Shown: positions 50,006 to 58,050 of the stretch, piece after piece
Position numbering within the stretch: the stretch's first letter is position 1
How the letters are laid out: the number at the start of each line of letters is the position of its first letter
Assembly: GCA_936928855.1 (NCBI GenBank)
Contig: CAKZHZ010000019.1
Coordinates: 62,001 to 126,000 of the forward strand
Direction: 5' to 3'
From: an uncultured Polycyclovorans sp.
GTDB lineage: Bacteria > Pseudomonadota > Gammaproteobacteria > Nevskiales > Nevskiaceae
Length of the DNA: 64,000 nucleotides
The notes under the pieces: generated by a model
What the model saw: only the letters and a program-made list of their open reading frames with translations
The model's database searches: none
What the model was told of the DNA's origin: nothing
Made by a program: the position numbers and the translations under genes

Positions 50006-50719
50006 GTGGCGGCCAGTACGCTGGTGGTGACCGGTACGGATACCGATGTCGGCAAGACGGTGGTGGCCAGCGCGCTGCTGCGGATGGCGCGTGACCGGGG
50101 GCTCCGTGCGGTGGGCTTCAAGCCCGTGGCCAGCGGCGACATTGCCACCGGGGCCGGGTGGGAAAATCCTGACGTGAAGGCGTTGCAGGCCGCTTCGGGT
50201 TTGGCGTTGCCCGACCATCAGGTCAATCCGTACCGGTTCAAACCTGCCATTGCCCCGCATATCGCGGCCCGCCGAGCGGGTGTGACGATCTCCCTGACGC
50301 ACCTTGCGGAATGTCACCGGGCGCTGTCAGCACAGGCAGATCTGGTGGTGCTGGAGGGGGCCGGCGGATGGCTGGTGCCCCTGAACGAGGACGTCAGTTT
50401 CGGAGGATGGGTGGCACAGCAGGGCTGGCCGGTACTGCTGGTGGTCGGGCTGCGCCTGGGGTGTATCAATCACGCGTTGCTTACGATTGAGGCGATTCGC
50501 CGGCGGGCGCCGTTGGTGGGGTGGGTGGCCAATGGCTTGCAGCACCCGATGCCCGAGCTCGACGCCAACCTTGAGAGTCTGCGGGCCCGGATCGATGTGC
50601 CGTGCTGGGGCGTGATCGCGCCGGGCGGCGCCGATGCGGCGCCCCGCATGCTGTCAGCGGAGGCGTTTTCCGATTTTCTGCACGCACCGCCGGAGGGCGA
50701 TTTCAGCCCGGCGGCGTGA
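50006..50719 (+). CDS. bioD: Dethiobiotin synthetase
   Basis: 237 residues, forms the ureido ring of dethiobiotin from diaminopelargonate, CO2 and ATP. P-loop VTGTDTDVGKTVVASALL, FKPVASG, VLEGAGGWLVPLNEDVSF and WVANGLQHP are the expected ATP- and substrate-binding segments. GTG 50006 is chosen because AAGGGGGAG lies 3-11 bases before it; the frame runs back to 49922 without homology. It is separated from bioB-bioF by two unrelated envelope genes in the opposite orientation. It overlaps the convergent msrB by 17 bases. Confidence 0.94.
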   Translation: MAASTLVVTGTDTDVGKTVVASALLRMARDRGLRAVGFKPVASGDIATGAGWENPDVKALQAASGLALPDHQVNPYRFKPAIAPHIAARRAGVTISLTHLAECHRALSAQADLVVLEGAGGWLVPLNEDVSFGGWVAQQGWPVLLVVGLRLGCINHALLTIEAIRRRAPLVGWVANGLQHPMPELDANLESLRARIDVPCWGVIAPGGADAAPRMLSAEAFSDFLHAPPEGDFSPAA

Positions 50720-51149
50720 GCTTGCGGAGCGGCGGTAGCGGCTCTCCTTCGGGAACGAATCGCAGTGCCAGGCCGTTGTTGCAATAGCGCTGCCCTGTGG
50801 GGGCAGGGCCGTCATCGAAGACGTGCCCCTGATGTCCTCCGCATTGGGTGCAGTGGTATTCCGTGCGCAACATGAAGAATTTTCGATCCTCACGGGTGCC
50901 GACCGCGCCGGGCAGGGTCTCGAAGAAGCTGGGCCAGCCGGTGCCGCTCTCGTACTTGGCGCTGCTGCGGAACAGCGGATGGTGGCAGGCGGCGCAGACG
51001 AACACCCCGGGGCGTTTCTCCTGATTCAGTTCGCTGCTGTGAGGGGGCTCTGTGGCTTCGGCGAACAGGACGCGCCAGGCATCCTCCGGCAGATGCGGGC
51101 GCCAGGCGTCGGCGGCAGGATCATCAGGGGTGCGCTTGAACAGGGACAT
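50703..51149 (-). CDS. msrB: Peptide-methionine (R)-S-oxide reductase
   Basis: 148 residues, reduces methionine-R-sulfoxide in oxidised proteins. Zinc cysteine pairs are VCAACHHPLF and HCTQCGGHQGHVF; the catalytic Cys lies in GQRYCNNGLALRF. GTGWPSFFETLPGAV and FFMLRTEYHC also match. The full catalytic set of the MsrB1-like class is present. Single gene, convergent with bioD; its 5' region faces the DUF2244 gene. Confidence 0.96.
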   Translation of the reverse strand: MSLFKRTPDDPAADAWRPHLPEDAWRVLFAEATEPPHSSELNQEKRPGVFVCAACHHPLFRSSAKYESGTGWPSFFETLPGAVGTREDRKFFMLRTEYHCTQCGGHQGHVFDDGPAPTGQRYCNNGLALRFVPEGEPLPPLRKLTPPG

Positions 51150-51249
51150 GGTCGAGTGCCATCACGAGCGGGCCAGCGGCGAGTCTACGCGACGGCTACG
51201 AGGGTGTGCGGCGTTGGGGAATCAGGCAGGCGTTACCTTGTCCACGGCT

Positions 51250-51279
51250 TTGCGCCTGCCTTCACCGTTGCACTACAAT
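51250..51279 (+). promoter_or_regulatory. Putative promoter for the DUF2244/cytochrome oxidase locus
   Basis: TTGCGC (51250-51255), 18-bp spacer, TACAAT (51274-51279). The -10 has five of six consensus bases. It lies 31 bases before the GTG start of the DUF2244 gene, which heads the coxB-coxA operon. Confidence 0.5.
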
Positions 51280-51310
51280 CCCGGGCCTTCCGCTGTCCCG
51301 GTCCCTGCGC

Positions 51311-51808
51311 GTGGATACGACCTTCGTCATCGGCCCGAATGCCTCTCTGACACCGCGTCAGGCGGTGGCATTCATGGTGGTGACGTCGGCATTGGCCATG
51401 ACCGTTGCGCTGGGAATGGCCTGGATGGGCTTCTGGCCGGTGATTCCGTTTGCCGGACTGGAGCTGGTTGCGTTGGGCGCGGCCCTCTGGGTCAGCGTCC
51501 GAGGCAACCGTTACCGGGAGGTGGTGAGGCTGCAAGGCGATGCGGTCGTCGTGGAGTTCGGTGTGGTGGGAGGGGGTGTCCGCTCCAGGGTCACCTTGCC
51601 GCGCGCCTGGACCCGGGTGGTGTTGATGCCCGGCCCGCGACGTCTGGCGCCGAATCGTCTGCTGTTGGCGTATGCCGCACAGCGGGTGGAGTTGGCGCGG
51701 TGCCTCACGGATGAAGAGCGCGAGCAATTGGCAGGCCGCATGGCGCGGTCGCTGCCGATGCCGCGTCCCACGTTGGCGGGAGCCGAGACGGCTCCGGACG
51801 CAGGTTGA
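51311..51808 (+). CDS. DUF2244 family membrane protein
   Basis: 165 residues. Two helices (AVAFMVVTSALAMTVALGMAWMGFWPVIPFAGLELVALGAALWV) are followed by a soluble basic region (RVTLPRAWTRVVLMPGPRRLAPNRLLLAYAAQRVELARCLTDEEREQLA). This matches DUF2244, often found at the head of cox clusters. GTG 51311 (VDTTFVIGPN) is the chosen start; the frame opens at 51206. It precedes coxB by 18 bases and is probably cotranscribed. Role unknown, likely in oxidase assembly. Confidence 0.82.
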   Translation: MDTTFVIGPNASLTPRQAVAFMVVTSALAMTVALGMAWMGFWPVIPFAGLELVALGAALWVSVRGNRYREVVRLQGDAVVVEFGVVGGGVRSRVTLPRAWTRVVLMPGPRRLAPNRLLLAYAAQRVELARCLTDEEREQLAGRMARSLPMPRPTLAGAETAPDAG

Positions 51809-51826
51809 TTGATTGGAGAGTTGACG

Positions 51827-53041
51827 ATGGCGAAGCTTCACAAGGTCCTGGCCATGCTGGGGGCGCTGGTGACCGGGCTGTTCCACGCGGCCGGCGCCTG
51901 GGCCTACACCGAAACCAGTGGGGGTTGGAACCTGCCGACCGGCGCAACGGGCATCGCCAAGGAGGTGTATGACCTCCACATGATGATGTTCTGGGTGTGC
52001 ACCGTCATCGGTATTCTGGTGTTCGGCGTGATGATCTACTCCATCTTCAAGCACCGGAAATCGCTGGGCGCGAAGCCCGCCAGTTTTCATGAGTCGACCA
52101 CCGTGGAGATCATCTGGACCGGCCTGCCGTTCCTCATCCTGATCGCGGTGGCGGTGCCCGCCGCCGGCACCCTGATCCGCATGGAAGACACTCGCAATGC
52201 CGACATGACGGTGAAGGTCACCGGCTATCAGTGGAAGTGGGAATACGAATATCTGGGAGAGGACGTTCAGTTCTTCTCCAACCTGTCGGCGGCGTCGAAC
52301 GAAGCGCGCCAGCTGGGTTCGGGCGTCGACGTCAATACCATTGACAACTACCTTGTAGATGTCGACAAGCCGCTGGTGCTGCCGGTGGGCAAGAAGGTGC
52401 GCTTCCTCATCACCTCCAACGATGTCATTCATGCCTGGTGGGTACCGGAGCTGGCCGTCAAGAAGGACGCCATCCCGGGCTATATCAACGAAACCTGGGC
52501 GCTGATCGAGAAGCCGGGGGTTTACCGTGGCGTCTGTGCCGAGCTGTGCGGCCGTGACCACGGTTTCATGCCGATCGTGGTGGAAGCCAAGTCGGAAGCT
52601 GATTACGCCGCCTGGCTCGCGCAGCAGCAGGGCGGCGAGTCAGCGCCGGCTGCCGCCGAAGCGACGCCGGCCGCCAGTGCCCCGACGCAGGAAGTGGCGG
52701 CTGCAGATACGGTGGCCACCGATGCTGCGGAAGCGGCCGCGGACATGAGCCAGGCCGACCTTGTGGCGGCCGGTGAGAAGGTCTACGCACGCAACTGCCT
52801 TGCTTGCCATCAGGCCAACGGGGAAGGCATGCCGCCCAATTTCCCGTCGCTGGTGGGTAGCGCTGTGGTCGCTGGTGATGCGGGCGTGCAGGTTGAGCAG
52901 GTGCTCAAGGGCAAGGGCCTGATGCCGCCGTTCCCGCAGCTGTCGGATGCCGACATTGCGGCCGTGGTCACCTACACCCGCAACAGCTGGGGCAACGACG
53001 CCGGGGTGGTTCAGCCCGCCGCCGTCGCCGCGCTTCGTTAA
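51827..53041 (+). CDS. coxB: Cytochrome c oxidase subunit II with fused cytochrome c domain
   Basis: 404 residues. Two helices (MMFWVCTVIGILVFGVMIYSIF, IIWTGLPFLILIAVAVPAAGTLI) anchor a CuA domain whose ligands lie in CAELCGRDHGFM (two Cys, His, Met) and in HAWWVPEL. An Ala/Pro/Glu-rich linker (about residues 268-308) leads to a class I cytochrome c with haem motif CLACH and the axial Met in GLMPPFPQL. The fusion is the caa3-type plan. ATG 51827 follows GGAGAG. It receives electrons from cytochrome c in the inner membrane. Confidence 0.95.
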   Translation: MAKLHKVLAMLGALVTGLFHAAGAWAYTETSGGWNLPTGATGIAKEVYDLHMMMFWVCTVIGILVFGVMIYSIFKHRKSLGAKPASFHESTTVEIIWTGLPFLILIAVAVPAAGTLIRMEDTRNADMTVKVTGYQWKWEYEYLGEDVQFFSNLSAASNEARQLGSGVDVNTIDNYLVDVDKPLVLPVGKKVRFLITSNDVIHAWWVPELAVKKDAIPGYINETWALIEKPGVYRGVCAELCGRDHGFMPIVVEAKSEADYAAWLAQQQGGESAPAAAEATPAASAPTQEVAAADTVATDAAEAAADMSQADLVAAGEKVYARNCLACHQANGEGMPPNFPSLVGSAVVAGDAGVQVEQVLKGKGLMPPFPQLSDADIAAVVTYTRNSWGNDAGVVQPAAVAALR

Positions 53042-53073
53042 GTTTCGCTGTAACCGCAGTCTGGAGTTTCACA

Positions 53074-54717
53074 ATGGCTCACGCGCACGCTCATCACGAC
53101 GATCACGAACACCACGGCCCCGAGAAGGGGATCATGCGGTGGATCAAGACCACCAACCACAAGGATCTGGGAACGCTGTATCTGTTCTTCGCGTTCACCA
53201 TGTTCTTCATCGGCGGCCTGATGTCGCTGGTGATCCGTGCCGAGCTGTTCCAGCCCGGGCTGCAGTTCGTGCACCCCGAGTTCTTCAACCAGATGACCAC
53301 CATGCACGCGCTGGTGATGATCTTCGGTGGGGTGATGCCAGCCTTCGTCGGTCTGGCCAACTGGATGGTGCCGATGATGGTCGGCTGTTCCGACCTCGCG
53401 CTGCCGCGCATCAACAACTGGGGCTTCTGGATTCTCCCGTTCGCCTTCGCCCTGCTGCTGTCGACGCTGTTCCTCGACGGCGGTGCGCCGGCGGGTGGCT
53501 GGACCATGTACCCACCGCTGGTGCTGCAGACCGGGGATGCTTTTCCGTTTCTGATCTTTGCCGTGCACTTGATGGGGATCTCCTCCATCACCGGCGCCAT
53601 CAACGTGGTGGTGACCATCCTCAACATGCGCGCGCCAGGCATGACCCTGCTGAAGATGCCGCTGTTCGTGTGGACCTGGCTGATCACCGCCTACCTGCTG
53701 ATCGCCGTGATGCCGGTGCTGGCAGGTGCGGTCACCATGCTGCTGACCGACAAGTACTTCGGCACCAGCTTCTTCACCGCCGCCGGCGGTGGTGACCCGG
53801 TGATGTTCCAGCACATCTTCTGGTTCTTCGGGCACCCCGAGGTGTACATCATGATTCTGCCGGCCTTCGGCATTGTCAGCACCATCATCCCGGCCTTCGC
53901 CCGCAAGCGCCTGTTCGGCTATGACTCCATGGTCTACGCCACCGCGTCGATCGCCTTCCTGTCGTTCATCGTGTGGGCCCACCACATGTTCACCGTCGGC
54001 ATGCCGCTGTCGGGTGAGCTGTTCTTCATGTTCGCCACCATGCTGATTGCGGTGCCGACCGGTGTGAAGGTGTTCAACTGGGTGGCCACCATGTGGCGCG
54101 GCTCGATGACCTTCGAAACGCCGATGCTGTTCGCGCTGGCCTTCGTGTTCCTGTTCACCATCGGCGGCTTCTCCGGCCTGATGCTGGCCATGACACCGGT
54201 GGATTTCCAGTACCACGACACCTATTTCGTGGTCGCACACTTCCACTACGTGCTGGTGCCGGGCGCGGTGTTTTCGATCATTGCTGCCGTGTACTACTGG
54301 ATTCCGAAGTGGACCGGCCGCATGTACAGCGAGTTCTGGGGCAAGGTCCACTTCTGGCTGTCGGCGATCTTCATCAACGTCACCTTCTTCCCACAGCACT
54401 TCTCCGGCCTGGCGGGCATGCAGCGCCGCGTGCCCGATTATGCGGTGCAGTTCACCGACCTCAACGTGTGGAGCTCGGTGGGGGCGTTCGTGTTCTTCTT
54501 CGCCCAGTTCATCTTCATCTTCAACATGCTGGCCAGCTGCTTCGGTTGGGGCAAGCGCGCCAGCCAGAAGTTGCCGGACCGCGTCTGGGAAGGCGCTACC
54601 GGGCTGGAGTGGACCGTGCCGAGTCCGGCGCCCTACCACACCTTCGAGGACCCGCCGACCATCGGCGACGACGGCGAGCCGGTCAATGGCGCTGCCCGTC
54701 CGGCGGCGGCACACTGA
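53074..54717 (+). CDS. coxA: Cytochrome c oxidase subunit I
   Basis: 547 residues, the haem a/haem a3-CuB catalytic subunit. Twelve-helix core: HALVMIFGGVMPAFVGLANWMVPMMVG (haem-ligand His in MHALVM), WFFGHPEVYIMILPAFGIVS (CuB His and cross-linked Tyr), IVWAHHMFTVG (CuB His-His), and YFVVAHFHYVLVPGAVF (haem-a3 and haem-a His). The N-terminus (MAHAHAHHDDHEHHG) is unusually His-rich, a possible metal-binding tail. Second gene of the cox operon, 32 bases after coxB. Confidence 0.97.
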   Translation: MAHAHAHHDDHEHHGPEKGIMRWIKTTNHKDLGTLYLFFAFTMFFIGGLMSLVIRAELFQPGLQFVHPEFFNQMTTMHALVMIFGGVMPAFVGLANWMVPMMVGCSDLALPRINNWGFWILPFAFALLLSTLFLDGGAPAGGWTMYPPLVLQTGDAFPFLIFAVHLMGISSITGAINVVVTILNMRAPGMTLLKMPLFVWTWLITAYLLIAVMPVLAGAVTMLLTDKYFGTSFFTAAGGGDPVMFQHIFWFFGHPEVYIMILPAFGIVSTIIPAFARKRLFGYDSMVYATASIAFLSFIVWAHHMFTVGMPLSGELFFMFATMLIAVPTGVKVFNWVATMWRGSMTFETPMLFALAFVFLFTIGGFSGLMLAMTPVDFQYHDTYFVVAHFHYVLVPGAVFSIIAAVYYWIPKWTGRMYSEFWGKVHFWLSAIFINVTFFPQHFSGLAGMQRRVPDYAVQFTDLNVWSSVGAFVFFFAQFIFIFNMLASCFGWGKRASQKLPDRVWEGATGLEWTVPSPAPYHTFEDPPTIGDDGEPVNGAARPAAAH

Positions 54718-54724
54718 TGACCGG

Positions 54725-54755
54725 TCCCGGCCCGGGGCAAGTGCCCGGGCCGGGA
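54725..54755 (+). other. Very stable 12-bp perfect hairpin after coxA
   Basis: TCCCGGCCCGGG (54725-54736) pairs perfectly with CCCGGGCCGGGA (54744-54755) across a seven-base loop, with no T-run after it. It lies between coxA and the small downstream peptide gene. More likely an mRNA-stability or processing hairpin than a terminator. Confidence 0.75.
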
Positions 54756-54768
54756 TGATCACCTGACC

Positions 54769-54885
54769 ATGAACGCTCCCGACCCTCGCAAGAAAGCCCG
54801 CAGCAACCTCGTGCTCTTTGCCGTGCACCTGGTGCTGGCGGCTGCGTGCTTCGCGGCTTTTTACTACAAGGTGACGCAGGGATGA
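54769..54885 (+). CDS. Small single-pass membrane peptide of the cox operon (38 residues)
   Basis: A short gene missing from the long-ORF list. It starts MNAPDPRKKARSN, continues with one helix LVLFAVHLVLAAACFAAFYY and ends KVTQG. Such tiny genes occur between coxA and ctaG in gammaproteobacterial oxidase loci and are annotated as cytochrome oxidase small assembly proteins. The stop TGA overlaps the ctaG start (ATGA at 54882-54885), supporting translation. Its exact role is unknown. Confidence 0.75.
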   Translation: MNAPDPRKKARSNLVLFAVHLVLAAACFAAFYYKVTQG

Positions 54886-55445
54886 GCGAGCACCGGGATC
54901 GTCGCGGCCACACGTTCCGGCTGGTGCTGGTGGTGGTGGCCATGTTCGGTTTCGGTTATGCGTTGGCGCCGATGTACGATGCCCTGTGCAATGCGCTGGG
55001 CATCAACGGCAAGATGGCGCTGGAGCAGGCCGAAGTGCTTGCCGAAGTACCGGTGGATGAGAACCGGGTGGTCACGGTCGAGTTCGTCACCACGGTGAAC
55101 GGTGGCAAGGCCTGGCGGTTCCAGCCGGACACACCGCGCATTGAGGTGCATCCCGGGCAGCTGTACACGGTGACGTTCCTGGTGGAGAACACCGAGGACC
55201 GCGACATGGTCGGTCAGGCGGTTCCCAACGTCGCCCCCTGGAATGCCGCCAAGCATCTGCGCAAGACCGAATGCTTCTGTTTCAACAACCAGCCCCTGGC
55301 ACGCGGTGAGGTACAGCACATGCCCGTCCGGTTCATGCTGGATCCCGCCTTGCCGGCTGATGTCGACACGGTGACCTTGTCGTACACCTTCTTTGATGTC
55401 ACGGAGTCTGCGGCGAAGTCTGCAGGCCCCACCACCAAGCTCTAG
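54882..55445 (+). CDS. ctaG: Cytochrome c oxidase assembly protein CtaG/Cox11
   Basis: 187 residues. One N-terminal helix (FRLVLVVVAMFGFGYALAPMYDALCNALG), then a periplasmic copper-binding domain with the motif ECFCFNNQPL and the YDVTLSYTFF-type end (VDTVTLSYTFFDV). It delivers copper to the CuB site of subunit I. ATG 54882 overlaps the small peptide stop. Confidence 0.95.
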   Translation: MSEHRDRRGHTFRLVLVVVAMFGFGYALAPMYDALCNALGINGKMALEQAEVLAEVPVDENRVVTVEFVTTVNGGKAWRFQPDTPRIEVHPGQLYTVTFLVENTEDRDMVGQAVPNVAPWNAAKHLRKTECFCFNNQPLARGEVQHMPVRFMLDPALPADVDTVTLSYTFFDVTESAAKSAGPTTKL

Positions 55446-55464
55446 CAATACAGAGGGAATCCCG

Positions 55465-56340
55465 ATGGCTTCCGCAGCTCCTTCAAACGACCGCTATTTT
55501 GTCCCCGCCCCCAGTGCCTGGCCGTTTGCGTTGACCGTTGGCCTGGTGTCGCTGGTGATCGGGGTTTCCAGCTATCTGGAAGACAAGACCTTTGGCGCGG
55601 CGCCCACCATTGCCGGCATCGTCATTTCCATTTTCATGATCTATCGCTGGTTCGCTGGCGTCATCAACGAGAGTGAAAGTGGCCTGTATGGGGCGCAGGT
55701 GGATCGGACCTATCGCTGGAGCATGGCCTGGTTCATCTTTTCCGAGGTGATGTTCTTCGCCGCGTTTTTCGGTGCGCTTTACTATGCGCGTGAACTGTCG
55801 CTGCCCTGGCTGGCGGGCGCTGGCGAGAAGATTGAAACCAACGTCCAGCTGTGGTCGGGCTTCGAGGCGGTCTGGCCGAGCAACGGCCCGGCGAATCTGG
55901 GTGGCGCGTTCGAAACCATCCCGGCGTTCGACGTGCCGCTGGTCAACACGCTGCTGCTGCTGACCTCCGGTGTCACGCTGACATTTGCGCACCATGCCCT
56001 GAAGGAGCAGCACCGCACCTCGAGCATCCTGTGGATGTGGGCCACGGTCGCGCTCGGATGCCTGTTCCTCTTCTTCCAGGTCGAGGAGTACATGCACGCT
56101 TACGGTGACCTCAACCTCACCATGGAATCGGGGATCTACGGCAGCACCTTCTTCATGCTCACCGGTTTTCACGGTATGCACGTGACGCTGGGAACGTTGA
56201 TGCTGTTCGTGATCACGCTGCGCATCATGAAGGGGCACTTCAAGCCGGAAAGCCACTTCGGCTTCGAGGCCGTGGCCTGGTATTGGCACTTCGTCGACGT
56301 TGTCTGGATCGGCCTGTTTATCGTGGTGTACTGGCTCTGA
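55465..56340 (+). CDS. coxC: Cytochrome c oxidase subunit III
   Basis: 291 residues. Seven-helix subunit III: SAWPFALTVGLVSLVIGVSSYLED, RWSMAWFIFSEVMFFAAFFGALYYAREL, LVNTLLLLTSGVTLTFAHHALKEQH, SGIYGSTFFMLTGFHGMHVTLGTLMLFVI and HFGFEAVAWYWHFVDVVWIGLFIVVYWL. FHGMHV and the WYWHFVD ending are diagnostic. A linker longer than in the mitochondrial protein (about residues 110-155) is common in bacteria. Followed by a bidirectional terminator. Confidence 0.97.
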   Translation: MASAAPSNDRYFVPAPSAWPFALTVGLVSLVIGVSSYLEDKTFGAAPTIAGIVISIFMIYRWFAGVINESESGLYGAQVDRTYRWSMAWFIFSEVMFFAAFFGALYYARELSLPWLAGAGEKIETNVQLWSGFEAVWPSNGPANLGGAFETIPAFDVPLVNTLLLLTSGVTLTFAHHALKEQHRTSSILWMWATVALGCLFLFFQVEEYMHAYGDLNLTMESGIYGSTFFMLTGFHGMHVTLGTLMLFVITLRIMKGHFKPESHFGFEAVAWYWHFVDVVWIGLFIVVYWL

Positions 56341-56361
56341 TCCTTCCAGCCTGCGAATCAC

Positions 56362-56385
56362 AAAAGGCCCGCTCGCGGGCCTTTT
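56362..56385. terminator. Bidirectional terminator after coxC
   Basis: AAAAGGCCCGC/GCGGGCCTTTT, an 11-bp perfect stem with a two-base loop between coxC (plus) and the DUF2909 gene (minus). A and T tracts on both sides let it act in both directions. Confidence 0.9.
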
Positions 56386-56402
56386 GTTTGTCCGCCACCG
56401 CC

Positions 56403-56612
56403 TCAGCGGCCGGGCGCGTGTGGTTGGATCCAACCGAAGTGATAGGCCAGCAGCATGAAGGCCACCAGCAGTACCGACAAGGTGACACGGAGCTTCAGGC
56501 CGGTGAGCGTGCGCTTGCGCTGACTGTCGTCCTTGACCAGAAAGAAGGCGCTGGAGAAGAGGCTGACGATGATCGCCAGCAGCATCAGCACGATGACGAG
56601 TTTGACGAACAT
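56403..56612 (-). CDS. DUF2909 family small membrane protein
   Basis: 69 residues with two helices (LVIVLMLLAIIVSLFSSAFFLV; LRVTLSVLLVAFMLLAYHFG) and a short charged loop KDDSQRKRTLTGLK. This is the DUF2909 family, typically found between coxC and surf1 in the opposite orientation, as here. Function unknown, presumably linked to oxidase biogenesis. Confidence 0.85.
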   Translation of the reverse strand: MFVKLVIVLMLLAIIVSLFSSAFFLVKDDSQRKRTLTGLKLRVTLSVLLVAFMLLAYHFGWIQPHAPGR

Positions 56613-56686
56613 TGTGAGCGCACCGGAGTCAAAGCGACGATGATAAACGGCCCTGTTCGCCGCGTGCAGCGAGGTTCAGCAAAACC

Positions 56687-57409
56687 ATGAGCATCCGCCG
56701 ATTTCGCCCCCGAGCGTGGTCGGTGCTGGCCTACCTGCCGGTCGTGGCGTTGTTGGTGGGGCTCGGTACCTGGCAAACCCAGCGCGGACTGCAGAAGCTG
56801 CGATTGGATCAGGCGATCGAGCAATCGCAGGACGAGGTGGACTGGCATGCGCAGTTGCGACCGCGGCTGGATCCGCCCCTGCGGGTGACGGTGGCGGGCG
56901 TGTTCAGGCCGCAGACGCGCATCCTGCTCGATGGGCAGTCGCGGCAGCGCCGGCCGGGGTATCACGTGTGGTCGGTGCTCGAGACGCCGGATGGCGGCGT
57001 GTTGCTGGTCAACCGCGGTTGGCTGCCGGCCCCTCCGGGGCAGGAGGCCCCGGTGCTGCCCGCCCCGCCAGAAGGGCCGCATGAGATTGCCGGCCTCTGG
57101 CGGCCCCTGCCGGTGCCGGGTCTGCGGCTCGCCGCGCCCCCCTGTCAGGGAGTCGCTCCGTCAGCCACGCCTTTGATCGTGCAGTATCCGGACATTGCGA
57201 CGTTGCGGTGCCTGACCGGCCTGCCGCTGGCGGACGGTATCGTATTGCAGGACCCGGCCGCGGGTGACGCGCTGGTTCGGGACTGGACGGTGGGGCAGGC
57301 GGTGCCACCCACCCGGCATTTCGGGTATGCCGCGCAGTGGTTCATGTTCGCCCTCGTGCTCAGCTACTTTTTTGTTCGACTCAACCTTCGGAATTCACGC
57401 GATGTCTGA
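56687..57409 (+). CDS. SURF1 family protein
   Basis: 240 residues. Two helices at the ends (SVLAYLPVVALLVGLGTWQTQRGLQKL near residue 10; FGYAAQWFMFALVLSYFFVRLNLR near the C-terminus) flank a periplasmic domain. GTWQTQRGLQKL and HFGYAAQWFMFALVLSYFF are SURF1 signatures. It aids insertion of haem a into subunit I. It overlaps the next gene by 8 bases. Confidence 0.94.
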   Translation: MSIRRFRPRAWSVLAYLPVVALLVGLGTWQTQRGLQKLRLDQAIEQSQDEVDWHAQLRPRLDPPLRVTVAGVFRPQTRILLDGQSRQRRPGYHVWSVLETPDGGVLLVNRGWLPAPPGQEAPVLPAPPEGPHEIAGLWRPLPVPGLRLAAPPCQGVAPSATPLIVQYPDIATLRCLTGLPLADGIVLQDPAAGDALVRDWTVGQAVPPTRHFGYAAQWFMFALVLSYFFVRLNLRNSRDV

Positions 57410-57998
57410 CCCCGTGCTCAAGGGCCGTATCCAGTTCCTGCTGCTGGCCGCGCTGTTCGCTGCGCCGTTGCTGGCGGCCTGGATCCTGTATTTCGTCAAA
57501 CCCGACTGGCAACCCGAGGGGCGCACCAACTACGGTGACCTCGTGGTGCCGGTGAAGACCCTGCCGGACGATTTCGCCTGGGTGGACGCGGAGGGCGCCG
57601 CCCGTGGTTATCCGCTGGTGCGGGGTCATTGGAGTCTCGTCATGCCATTGGCAGGTGCTTGCGATGCGCGGTGTGCGGAAGACCTCCACGATTACCGGCA
57701 GGCGTGGCTGCTTCTCAATGAAAAGCGGTTGCGGGTGAAGCGCGTGGTGCTCGCGCCGAATCCCGAGGTGCTGCCCGAGCTGCGCGACCTGTTGGGGGCG
57801 GCACATCCTGACCTCTCCCTGGTGGCACCGGTGGCAGTGGATGACAGCGCTGTGCCGGCTTTTCAGGGCGCGCCGGCGGGGAGTGTGTTCGTGGTCGATC
57901 CGCTCGGCAACGTCATGATGGTATTCCCGCCGCAGCCGGACCACCGCAAGGTGCTGAAGGACGTCAAGCGCCTGCTGCGGCTGTCTCAGATCGGCTGA
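57402..57998 (+). CDS. Membrane-anchored thioredoxin-fold protein of the cox operon (SCO-like)
   Basis: 198 residues. An N-terminal helix (RIQFLLLAALFAAPLLAAWILYFV) precedes a domain with W.LVMPLAGACDARCAEDLHDYRQ, a CxxxC pair like SCO1/SenC, and ends VFVVDPLGNVMMVFPPQPDHRKVLKDVKRLLRL, thioredoxin-like. Homologues sit between surf1 and ctaA in Pseudomonas-like loci. It may handle copper or disulfides for oxidase assembly. The overlap with surf1 (8 bases) supports coupling. No separate SCO gene is seen behind ctaB. Confidence 0.82.
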   Translation: MSDPVLKGRIQFLLLAALFAAPLLAAWILYFVKPDWQPEGRTNYGDLVVPVKTLPDDFAWVDAEGAARGYPLVRGHWSLVMPLAGACDARCAEDLHDYRQAWLLLNEKRLRVKRVVLAPNPEVLPELRDLLGAAHPDLSLVAPVAVDDSAVPAFQGAPAGSVFVVDPLGNVMMVFPPQPDHRKVLKDVKRLLRLSQIG

Positions 57999-58050
57999 GT
58001 CGTTCGACCCACAGTGTAAAATCCGCCCCCCCCCGAGTTTGAGATTGTCC

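Noticed and set aside
53038..54828. 596-residue open frame antisense to coxA.
   Set aside because: It mirrors coxA, is rich in His/Glu from reversed high-GC codons, and shows no domain.
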